Shown one piece after another: positions 1 to 5,461 of a stretch of 5,461 nucleotides of DNA (its first letter is position 1; each line of letters starts with the position of its first letter). This DNA is from Planctomicrobium sp. (lineage in GTDB: Bacteria; Planctomycetota; Planctomycetia; Planctomycetales; Planctomycetaceae). A program made the position numbers and the translations under genes. The notes under the pieces are model-generated. The model ran no database searches. It had not been told where the DNA came from and saw only the letters and a list, made by a program, of their open reading frames with translations. The stretch is taken from the NCBI GenBank assembly GCA_018659505.1, contig JABJMI010000528.1:1-5461 (forward strand), given 5' to 3'.

Positions 1-93
1 CAAGAAGTTCGACGCTTATACACCAAGGTGACTGCTCTCCGGGAAGTATTGAAGCAGTGTGTTAGTCGCCAAATGGCAGAACTGGAGACGTGA
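1..93 (+). CDS. C-terminal end of a probable ECF sigma factor (partial)
   Basis: The frame is open from the left edge to TGA at 91-93, giving 30 residues that begin QEVRRLYTKV and end RQMAELET. The segment is highly charged and helix-prone, with LYTKVTALREVLKQCV as its core. This resembles the end of region 4 in planctomycete ECF sigma factors, where the DNA-binding helix is followed by an arginine-rich helix and a short tail ending near a 'L..C(V/I)..' pattern. The immediate downstream neighbour is a FecR-type anti-sigma/sensor protein, the usual partner of such a sigma factor, and this supports the call. Only the tail is visible: the sigma-2 region and the helix-turn-helix lie outside the window, so the identity rests on a short match plus context. 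It could be another helical protein. Its stop is one base before the next start, so the two genes are probably co-transcribed. Confidence 0.6.
   Translation, partial: QEVRRLYTKVTALREVLKQCVSRQMAELET
84..87 (+). promoter_or_regulatory. Ribosome binding site for the FecR-domain gene
   Basis: GGAG lies seven bases before the ATG at 95 and sits inside the last codons of the upstream gene. It decides the start: an in-frame GTG at 59 would add 12 residues (MLVAKWQNWRRE) that read as out-of-frame upstream coding sequence. The ATG at 95 gives a normal N-terminus and a 1-base gap to the previous stop, an arrangement compatible with translational coupling. Confidence 0.6.
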
Positions 94-94
94 G

Positions 95-1429
95 ATGAGC
101 GATCCACATACGAACCAGAATCTCGAAACACTCATTCAGCAATACGCTTACGGTGCAATCAACGCCGAGCAATTGGACGAGCTCGAAGCGGTACTCAAGT
201 CCGATCCGGATGCGCGAAGGCGATTCCTTTCCGAGATGAATCTTCACTCAACATTGGACGATCTGGCTTTATCCTTAGACAGCGACGATTCCACCATTTC
301 ATCGATAGATATTGCGAATCATTCCAGCCTCGTTCAGTCACGACGAACAAAGCGAACTAATCTGCTTGCATTGTTGGCTGTTTGCCTACTCGTCGTAGCT
401 TCTTTGGTTCCGTTCATGAAACCACAACAAGAGCAGCGAGTTGCCTTGATTAGTGGAATGAGTGGTTCTTTGCAGTGGACAGGTGACGGAGGTCGCGTCT
501 CACGCAATGTTGAGGTAGGAGACGAATTGTCGGGAGGAACAATTGAAGGGATGACGCCAGAGTCATGGTTCGAATTGACCTTTGAAGATGGTTCAACCGT
601 TTCAATTTCAGGACATTCAATGCTGACCTACGCTGACAACGGTCAGAAAGTGCTACATTTAAAAAGTGGCAGTTTCTCAGCAAACGTTGCCAAGCAATCC
701 CCCCAAAAGCCGATGCTCATTCATACGCGATCCGCTTTGTTTGAAGTCTTGGGAACACGTCTGAACGTCGATGCTGATTTGTCTTCATCGACTTTAACTG
801 TGACCGAAGGAAGAGTCCGTGCTACTCGAAGGAGCGATGGTGAATCGGTCGAAGTTCCGGCACAACATCGAGTCATCGCCAGTATCGAGCGCGAACTACG
901 ACCAGAGAAATTACCAGAATCGGTTTCTCAGTGGGGCAGCCAACTTTACCACGGTCCAACAACGACCTATGGGAAATGGATCGCAGGTAGCGAAGATCTC
1001 CCCGCCAGATTGTGGGCGATTCCCTATACCGCAGATAAAGAGACTGGCCGCGACATCACACTCTATACCGCATCCGTGGGTGTCTCGACCGGAGAGACTC
1101 CACCAGTCGTTTTGCCTCCCCAGTCAAAGATACGAATCCGAGGTCGCCTTGATCATCCCAATCATGTCTTCTTTGGTTTAACCGTTCGACATCGGAATGG
1201 CGACTTCGCAGGTCGCTTTCAAACGATCCTCCCTGCTGAGTCGTTCACTGGCAAAAATGAATTTGAAGTGATCCTGAATCTGGACGATTACAGTCTCGAT
1301 CCGTCACTCGAATTCCTGAAAGAGAAACTTCCTAAGGGACCAGCAGAACTGATTGTTGAATCAGTTTGGTGCCACACTTTATTTGATCAAGCAGGTCTGG
1401 CGATTACATCCGTAGAACTGAATCCTTGA
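95..1429 (+). CDS. FecR-domain single-pass membrane protein, probable anti-sigma/sensor
   Basis: The product is 444 residues from ATG 95. Residues 1-60 are a cytoplasmic helical segment (LIQQYAYG, then LEAVLKSDPDARRRFL and LHSTLDDLAL) of the kind at the N-terminus of planctomycete FecR-like anti-sigma proteins. It has no cysteine, so it lacks a zinc-binding HxxxCxxC anti-sigma motif. A basic patch (SRRTKR, 82-87) precedes one transmembrane helix at about 89-108, predicting N-terminus inside and the rest in the periplasm. The FecR core is at about 158-246: WFELTFEDGSTVSISG, LHLKSGSFSANV, the hallmark FEVLGTRLNVDAD (216-228), then LTVTEGRVRA. Residues about 281-444 form a second beta-rich region I cannot name, perhaps a jelly-roll or carbohydrate-binding-like fold. 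FecR-family proteins pass envelope signals to a partner ECF sigma factor, and the preceding gene is probably that partner. The following gene, 72 bases downstream, is a likely target. No frameshift is seen. The FecR core is secure, the regulatory role is inferred. Confidence 0.88.
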   Translation: MSDPHTNQNLETLIQQYAYGAINAEQLDELEAVLKSDPDARRRFLSEMNLHSTLDDLALSLDSDDSTISSIDIANHSSLVQSRRTKRTNLLALLAVCLLVVASLVPFMKPQQEQRVALISGMSGSLQWTGDGGRVSRNVEVGDELSGGTIEGMTPESWFELTFEDGSTVSISGHSMLTYADNGQKVLHLKSGSFSANVAKQSPQKPMLIHTRSALFEVLGTRLNVDADLSSSTLTVTEGRVRATRRSDGESVEVPAQHRVIASIERELRPEKLPESVSQWGSQLYHGPTTTYGKWIAGSEDLPARLWAIPYTADKETGRDITLYTASVGVSTGETPPVVLPPQSKIRIRGRLDHPNHVFFGLTVRHRNGDFAGRFQTILPAESFTGKNEFEVILNLDDYSLDPSLEFLKEKLPKGPAELIVESVWCHTLFDQAGLAITSVELNP

Positions 1430-1433
1430 TCGT

Positions 1434-1446
1434 CGCCCATCGGGCG
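1434..1446 (+). other. GC-rich hairpin just after the FecR gene
   Basis: CGCCC (1434-1438) and GGGCG (1442-1446) are exact inverted repeats around a three-base ATC loop, four bases after the FecR stop codon. The stem could extend past a T-T mismatch by one G-C pair (1432/1448). No T-run follows, so this is not a standard Rho-independent terminator. It could be a 3' stability element or partial attenuator that sets a different expression level for the downstream cytochrome gene, or it could be chance. Confidence 0.35.
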
Positions 1447-1463
1447 TCATTGAATTATCATAT

Positions 1464-1470
1464 CCCCCCC
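1464..1470 (+). repeat. Run of seven C in the intergenic spacer
   Basis: Seven consecutive C bases lie between the FecR gene and the cytochrome gene, ending 31 bases before the ATG at 1502. Homopolymer runs of this length can change size by slippage, but nothing shows that this one does. It lies outside both reading frames, so slippage would alter only leader spacing or promoter geometry. Confidence 0.6.
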
Positions 1471-1489
1471 ATCTTATTTGAACGACAAC

Positions 1490-1493
1490 AGGA
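1490..1493 (+). promoter_or_regulatory. Ribosome binding site for the di-haem propeller gene
   Basis: AGGA lies eight bases before the ATG at 1502. This selects MKKLASVWILL as the N-terminus, a textbook signal-peptide beginning. An in-frame TTG at 1478 would add eight polar residues ahead of the MKK and overlaps no recognisable ribosome binding site, so it is rejected. Confidence 0.65.
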
Positions 1494-1501
1494 ATGTTGG
1501 A

Positions 1502-4500
1502 ATGAAAAAGTTAGCTTCAGTTTGGATTCTCTTGACGTTGTTCTGTGCCGCTTTGTTTGGACCTCCTGCAATTTCAAAAGAAGGTCAGCGGCGAACAGTG
1601 ACCGCGAAGCGACCGGCAAGTGAACTGCGAAAAGAACCCGCAGAGATGAAGCAAGTCGGACGTCCATCGTTCGTCAGTCCTCATGCAAATCCAATTGTGA
1701 TCAGCGATGGGCTCGTCTTAGTAGCGAATACTCCGTCTGACACGGTCGATATTATTGATGCTAAGACGAAGAAAGTCATCGTGCGAGTGCCGGTGGGTGT
1801 CGATCCTGTCAGCCTCGCTGTCCGTCCTGATGGTCATGAAGTTTGGGTGTCAAATCACGTTTCTGATTCGGTGAACGTCATCGACACGAACAAAGAGAGT
1901 TCCACCTACCTCCACGTTATTGCGACGGTTCAGGAGTTCGATGCGAAAACGAAAGCAACACTCTTTGATGAACCGATGGGAATTGCGTTCGCCAGTAATG
2001 ATAAAGCCTACGTTGCTCTCTCTTCAGAAAATCAGATAGCCGTTGTCGACGTGAAAACTCGCGAAGTTACGAAACGGCTAACAATCCCAGCTCAAGACCC
2101 GCGGGACATCGTCGTCCGTAGTGGGAAGTTGTACGTCATTCCCTTCGAGTCGAATAACAAAACGCAGCTGTCAGGCGGTTCAGGAGACAAGATTGATGGT
2201 GACCTTGTTACCTTCGATGCCTGGGAGCACTCGATCCGTCATAATAATGTTCTCTCGCTGGGACATGTTGTAGATATCGTCAAACATCCGCAAGTTCCTG
2301 ATCGCGACCTGTTCGTCTTCGATACTGCAAATGATGAATTGATTGAATCGGTCGATACTCTCGGAACGCTGTTGTATGGAATGACGGTTGACTCAAAAGG
2401 TCGTGTGTTCATCGCTCAAACCGATGCACGCAACCATATTAATGGTCGTGCAGGGACTAAGAAGCACAGTCTTAAGGAACTCGAGAACCGTGCTTTTCTG
2501 AATCAGATTACACAGGTTCAGTTTCATGAGAACGGAAAGTCTGAGGCATCGTTTTTCGATCTCGAACCACTTCCGCCAGAACAACCTCAAGCGGGAAATG
2601 CACTGGCGACACCGTATGCGATTGAAATCAGCGATGACGATAAAACTCTCGTCGTCTCAGCAGCGGCATCGGACAAGCTATTTACGGTTGATGCTGAGAG
2701 TGGAGAAGTTTTAGGACGTGTGAATGTAGCTGCCGTCCCACGCGGAATCGCTCTGGAGAATTCTCACCGAGGGTTCCTTTCACAAGCGTGGGTGTTAAAT
2801 GCGGTCGAGAACTCCGTTTCGTTGGTCGATCTCAGCGATCGTGAAAATCCGACTGTGATTGAAACAATGGAACTCGAAGACCCGACACATCCTGCAGTCA
2901 AACGCGGCCGCATCGCCTTCGAAACGGGGGCTGCTTCCTCAACCGGGACTTATTCCTGTGCGAGTTGTCATCCTGATGGACATACGGATCAATTGTTGTG
3001 GGTACTGAAGACTCCAATCGTCACTGGTGGAGATCAGATTATGCCTCGCTCGACGATGCCGATTCGCGGACTTCGCGATACCGAGCCGTATCACTGGGAC
3101 GGCATCCCCGGCGATCCTTATGGTGGAAATAATAGTGCAGAGATTCACGGTACATCGGAACCGACAGCCATTCTCGGTGATGCACTCAGCGCCGCTCGAC
3201 ATCTGATTGATGGAGGACTCTCCGGGACAATGGCGATGGTCGATAACGAGGGCGCCAATGACGAAGGTAAAACTGGATTATTAACAAAAGCTCAACGCGA
3301 TGACATGTCGGCGTTCCTACTGAGTGTCCCTTATCCACCAGCACAAAAACGCCCTTACGATAATGCTGTCACGGATCGAGCAAAACTTGGTTTTGAATTA
3401 TTTCACATTGATGGTGACGATGATCCATCAAAGCCGCAGGCGAACGTCTGTGGGGACTGTCATCGTATGCCTTTCCTTGTCAGCACCAATACACCCGGCA
3501 CCGGGATGGATGCGCCAACTTGGCGCGGAGCCTATGACCGTTTTCTGATTCTCCCACAGGGACGTCTCAATATTGTTGAATTCCCGTTTTATCGAAACGT
3601 CGCCGAACGAGGTCAATCGGAAGAAGAGATTTGGAGATTCTCGTGGGGTGGTCGGGAACGATTCAATCCAGTCTGGGACATGGTTCTGCAAGGAAGCACC
3701 GGCTACTCAGGAACCTTCGCAAGACAAGTGACGCTCAACGAACAGTCCGTCGAACAACAAGTCACCTCTGAATTACTATCTGCATTAGAAACATCCGCTG
3801 AAGAGGAAGCTATCATTCTTGAAGGCGATGGAATCTTAACCAAAGGCAACGCAGCCCAGACGATTTCTTTGCAGTACCAGGCACAGGTTCCAAACGGTCA
3901 GTACGTTTCTAAATCGAGTGACGAAACCTTTACTCGTGATGAATTGCTGTCGATGGCGAAGTCGGGAGAATTGGTGCTGACGCTGACTGCTCGACACGGT
4001 GAGAAATCAGGCTTCGACCATCCGCAGCCAGCGATCTGGACACTTGCTCCCATTGAACAACAGAGCGGAAGTCAAGAGTTTCCGATTTTGTCTCCGGGTA
4101 AAACGGACATGTTGGTCAGTGGTCGACACCTCGATGACGGAGCCCACGTATTCCTCAACGGTCACCGAGTCGCAGGCAACGTCGAGCTTCTTGAAGGCGA
4201 GCGAGTTCGCATTAACCTCGAAAATCTTCCCGAAGAAGGAATGCAGCTCATTCAGTTGCAGAATTCAGATGGAATGTTCAGCAACGATTTCATTGTGCAG
4301 GTCACTGACAAACAACCACAGCCTGCCGAAGAGAATTCCAAGGTACTTTCCGAAATCCTACATCGCTCTGGTTGGGATCGATTACTGGGAACGTGGGTTG
4401 ATGAGGAATCAAAAGGTCAAGGGATGAAGTTGACTTATCGATGGAAGATCGAAGACAGAGTCATTGAAAATATCTCGAATTCATTCAATACTCAATCAAC

Positions 4501-5014
4501 CGGACTGATGGCGGTCAATGGAGAATCTGGCGACGTCTTCCAGATCGAAGCCGATGCAAAGGGGAGTTCATCGCTTGGTTCCTGGAAGTTCGAAAAAGAT
4601 GGCGATGCGACTCTACAAGTCGGTTACACCACCGGTGAAGGAGAACAGGGATCGCTGAATATGCGTTACCATGCGATTGATGACGATTCGCTTATCTTAA
4701 CCATCGAACTTCCCCAACCAATTAGGGTAAAACTGGTCCGCGTGAAAGAGAAGAAAACCGCTCATTCCGGTAAAAAAGAGAGTATTGACCTCGAACAACT
4801 CTCAACCAAACTTAAAGCCCAGGTGAAAGCGGGAAGACTCACCGAGGAGTCATCTAAGGACATTTACAATCTTGTCATGGAAGCAAAAGATTTAGAGCAT
4901 CTAGGATCAATGCTCAAGAAACTCGTCGAAGAAGGTGAACTCTCCGAAAAGGACGCCATCTTCATCTACAAATCCGCTAGCAGTGGTGATCAGTTAAAAG
5001 AGCCTGCAAAGTAA
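1502..5014 (+). CDS. Exported YVTN-type beta-propeller / di-haem cytochrome c (CCP/MauG-like) multidomain protein
   Basis: The product is 1170 residues from ATG 1502. Residues 1-25 are a Sec signal peptide (MKK, hydrophobic core, AIS cut site); there is no lipobox. Residues about 62-462 are a YncE/YVTN-like propeller of seven or eight repeats, e.g. VANTPSDTVDIID (74-86), VSNHVSDSVNVID (116-128), VVSAAASDKLFTVD and VLNAVENSVSLVD. Haem module 1 (about 467-612) has CASCH at 486-490, then RGLRDTEPYHWDG (522-534), possible distal ligands M577/M579 and a closing helix (595-607). Haem module 2 (about 624-745) has CGDCH at 650-654 and PTWRGAYDR (672-680), but no PYxHDG motif. Next come a beta-rich linker ending near WTLAP (846-850), an Ig/IPT-like segment (about 855-935), a lipocalin-like beta segment starting WDRLLGTW (958; about 950-1085) and a helical tail (1094-1170). 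CxxCH motifs need periplasmic haem attachment, matching the signal peptide. The family includes di-haem peroxidases and MauG-like oxidases; the substrate here is unknown. It probably forms an operon with the FecR gene. Confidence 0.87.
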   Translation: MKKLASVWILLTLFCAALFGPPAISKEGQRRTVTAKRPASELRKEPAEMKQVGRPSFVSPHANPIVISDGLVLVANTPSDTVDIIDAKTKKVIVRVPVGVDPVSLAVRPDGHEVWVSNHVSDSVNVIDTNKESSTYLHVIATVQEFDAKTKATLFDEPMGIAFASNDKAYVALSSENQIAVVDVKTREVTKRLTIPAQDPRDIVVRSGKLYVIPFESNNKTQLSGGSGDKIDGDLVTFDAWEHSIRHNNVLSLGHVVDIVKHPQVPDRDLFVFDTANDELIESVDTLGTLLYGMTVDSKGRVFIAQTDARNHINGRAGTKKHSLKELENRAFLNQITQVQFHENGKSEASFFDLEPLPPEQPQAGNALATPYAIEISDDDKTLVVSAAASDKLFTVDAESGEVLGRVNVAAVPRGIALENSHRGFLSQAWVLNAVENSVSLVDLSDRENPTVIETMELEDPTHPAVKRGRIAFETGAASSTGTYSCASCHPDGHTDQLLWVLKTPIVTGGDQIMPRSTMPIRGLRDTEPYHWDGIPGDPYGGNNSAEIHGTSEPTAILGDALSAARHLIDGGLSGTMAMVDNEGANDEGKTGLLTKAQRDDMSAFLLSVPYPPAQKRPYDNAVTDRAKLGFELFHIDGDDDPSKPQANVCGDCHRMPFLVSTNTPGTGMDAPTWRGAYDRFLILPQGRLNIVEFPFYRNVAERGQSEEEIWRFSWGGRERFNPVWDMVLQGSTGYSGTFARQVTLNEQSVEQQVTSELLSALETSAEEEAIILEGDGILTKGNAAQTISLQYQAQVPNGQYVSKSSDETFTRDELLSMAKSGELVLTLTARHGEKSGFDHPQPAIWTLAPIEQQSGSQEFPILSPGKTDMLVSGRHLDDGAHVFLNGHRVAGNVELLEGERVRINLENLPEEGMQLIQLQNSDGMFSNDFIVQVTDKQPQPAEENSKVLSEILHRSGWDRLLGTWVDEESKGQGMKLTYRWKIEDRVIENISNSFNTQSTGLMAVNGESGDVFQIEADAKGSSSLGSWKFEKDGDATLQVGYTTGEGEQGSLNMRYHAIDDDSLILTIELPQPIRVKLVRVKEKKTAHSGKKESIDLEQLSTKLKAQVKAGRLTEESSKDIYNLVMEAKDLEHLGSMLKKLVEEGELSEKDAIFIYKSASSGDQLKEPAK
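4787..4969 (+). repeat. Two copies of a 34-residue helical unit in the C-terminal tail
   Basis: Within the di-haem protein, the unit starting DLEQLSTKLKAQVKAGRLTE (residue 1096) is repeated 34 residues later as DLEHLGSMLKKLVEEGELSE (residue 1130). Shared positions are D, L, E, L, L, K, V, G, L and E, followed by I and Y of the IY pair (1121-1122 and 1155-1156). Each unit reads as a helix, a G-x-L-(T/S)-E turn and a second helix. Similar 'V..G.LT.EEA' helical hairpins are common at the ends of planctomycete exported proteins. The function is unknown, possibly protein contact. The DNA copies have diverged, so this is an old protein-level duplication. Confidence 0.6.
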
Positions 5015-5162
5015 ACCGAGAAGGAGATAGCACAACGATACCAACAAAGGTTGCGATCATATTAGGGGGGAAGTGTTCTTCTCGACTTAGAACAAACCGA
5101 GAGTCGCCCAGCTTATTCAGATGGTTATTATCCAATATTTCGGTTACGTCCGGAAACAATTC
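5015..5162. other. Convergent intergenic region with weak dyads
   Basis: These 148 bases separate two genes that face each other. I see no coding frame with a ribosome binding site. TGTTCT (5074-5079) and AGAACA (5089-5094) form a six-base dyad with a nine-base spacer. CGACT (5083-5087) with AGTCG (5102-5106) would form a competing stem. TTCTC (5160-5164) and GAGAA (5168-5172) form a five-base stem over the stop of the minus-strand gene. None is GC-rich with a following T-run, so no convincing Rho-independent terminator is present. A run of six G is at 5065-5070. Confidence 0.4.
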
Positions 5163-5461
5163 TCAGCGAGAAAAGTTCACTGGTTGAACACCGGCAGCAG
5201 GAGCCAAGAAACTGGGAACCACTTCGTCTTCCTCTTCGAATGGTGCTGGCTGGCTCTGGAGAGTTGGCGGACTCGATACTGTGCGTTGAATCGGAAACGG
5301 TTGTGATACGTTTCGAGTTGCTGGTGCAGGTGTTGCGGGTTTGGGAAGGATTAAGCTTTCAAACTGTGCCGCATTCAGGATTGGTTGTTGGCTTTGTTGT
5401 GGCGGTTGATTCTGTCCGTATGTATTTGTGTTCTGAGTATCGGAACGTAGAGAAATTCCAG
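5163..5461 (-). CDS. C-terminal tail of a proline/glutamine-rich protein of unknown function (partial)
   Basis: On the minus strand a frame is open from the right edge to TGA (5165-5163), giving 98 complete residues; the start lies outside the window. The tail is low in complexity and disordered in character: YGQNQPPQQSQQP near residues 14-26, PKPATPAPATR at 39-49, then an acidic cluster EEEDE (75-79) and the ending LAPAAGVQPVNFSR. No domain is recognisable. The other two minus-strand frames hit stops early. A plus-strand frame over the same bases reads as Trp/Cys-rich nonsense and has no good ribosome binding site. The P/Q-rich but non-repetitive reading, ending in a clean stop and convergent with the previous gene, suggests a real gene end, perhaps a secreted or envelope protein. 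The evidence is modest because low-complexity frames can stay open by chance. Confidence 0.55.
   Translation of the reverse strand, partial: GISLRSDTQNTNTYGQNQPPQQSQQPILNAAQFESLILPKPATPAPATRNVSQPFPIQRTVSSPPTLQSQPAPFEEEDEVVPSFLAPAAGVQPVNFSR

Noticed and set aside
59..94. GTG start at 59 for the FecR gene
   Set aside because: It would add 12 residues overlapping the upstream coding end. The ATG at 95 has GGAG at proper spacing and a typical N-terminus.
819..1181. 120-codon plus-strand frame inside the FecR gene
   Set aside because: It lies wholly within the FecR coding region in another frame, with no domain or ribosome binding site; it is a shadow.
1450..1480. TTGAAT with a T/A-rich hexamer downstream as a promoter for the cytochrome gene
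   Set aside because: The -10 candidate at the right spacing (CTTATT) matches poorly, and ECF-type promoters would look different; there is not enough to call it.
1478..1501. TTG start at 1478 for the large gene
   Set aside because: The eight extra polar residues would precede a complete signal peptide. AGGA at 1490-1493 points to the ATG at 1502.
1541..1576. Cysteine in the signal peptide (LTLFCAAL) as a lipoprotein cut site
   Set aside because: Phe precedes the Cys and the lipobox consensus is not met; the hydrophobic core continues to an AIS signal peptidase I site.
2939..3202. Minus-strand frames opposite the cytochrome gene (also 2393-2590 and 3428-3691)
   Set aside because: They are antisense to conserved propeller and haem-motif coding sequence, with no sign of independent genes.
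3999..4427. 142-codon plus-strand frame inside the cytochrome gene
   Set aside because: It lies inside a well-supported beta-domain coding region, and its own translation shows no recognisable features.
5013..5102. Direct repeat AAACCGAGA at 5013-5021 and 5094-5102
   Set aside because: Nine bases, only two copies, one overlapping a stop codon; compatible with chance and not an attachment site.
5121..5306. 61-codon plus-strand frame after the cytochrome gene
   Set aside because: It is Trp/Cys-rich with no domain or good ribosome binding site, and is antisense to the more plausible P/Q-rich minus-strand gene end.

Overview
The window looks like ordinary chromosomal DNA from a planctomycete, probably a Planctomycetales relative of moderate (about 50%) GC. 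I infer this from protein style, not from a database search. The cues are an ECF-sigma-like gene tail followed at once by a FecR-type membrane anti-sigma/sensor protein of planctomycete type, and then a very large exported beta-propeller/di-haem cytochrome with extra C-terminal modules.

Layout. Bases 1-93 (+) are the last 30 codons of an upstream gene, most likely an ECF (extracytoplasmic function) sigma factor. Bases 95-1429 (+) encode a 444-residue single-pass membrane FecR-domain protein whose ATG lies one base after the upstream stop. Bases 1430-1501 are a short spacer with a GC-rich hairpin and a run of seven C. Bases 1502-5014 (+) encode a secreted 1170-residue protein: signal peptide, YVTN/YncE-like beta-propeller, two c-type haem modules (CASCH and CGDCH), a beta-rich linker, an Ig/IPT-like segment, a lipocalin-like beta segment, and a C-terminal helical tail with two copies of a 34-residue unit. 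Bases 5015-5162 are a convergent intergenic region with only weak dyads. Bases 5163-5461 (-) are the 3' end of a convergent gene that enters from the right edge. It encodes a proline/glutamine-rich tail of unknown function.

How the genes may work together. The first three genes share a strand and are tightly packed, so they are probably one transcription unit. A plausible model is that the membrane FecR protein senses something outside the cytoplasm and controls the sigma factor, while the large exported di-haem protein is the effector, a periplasmic or envelope redox protein. The sigma identity and the regulatory link are inferences. The domain content of the second and third genes is read directly from the translation.

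I see no mobile element, CRISPR array, tRNA, rRNA or phage gene. The most distinctive item is the multi-domain di-haem protein. It looks like a planctomycete family member with poorly characterised modules rather than a clearly new system.
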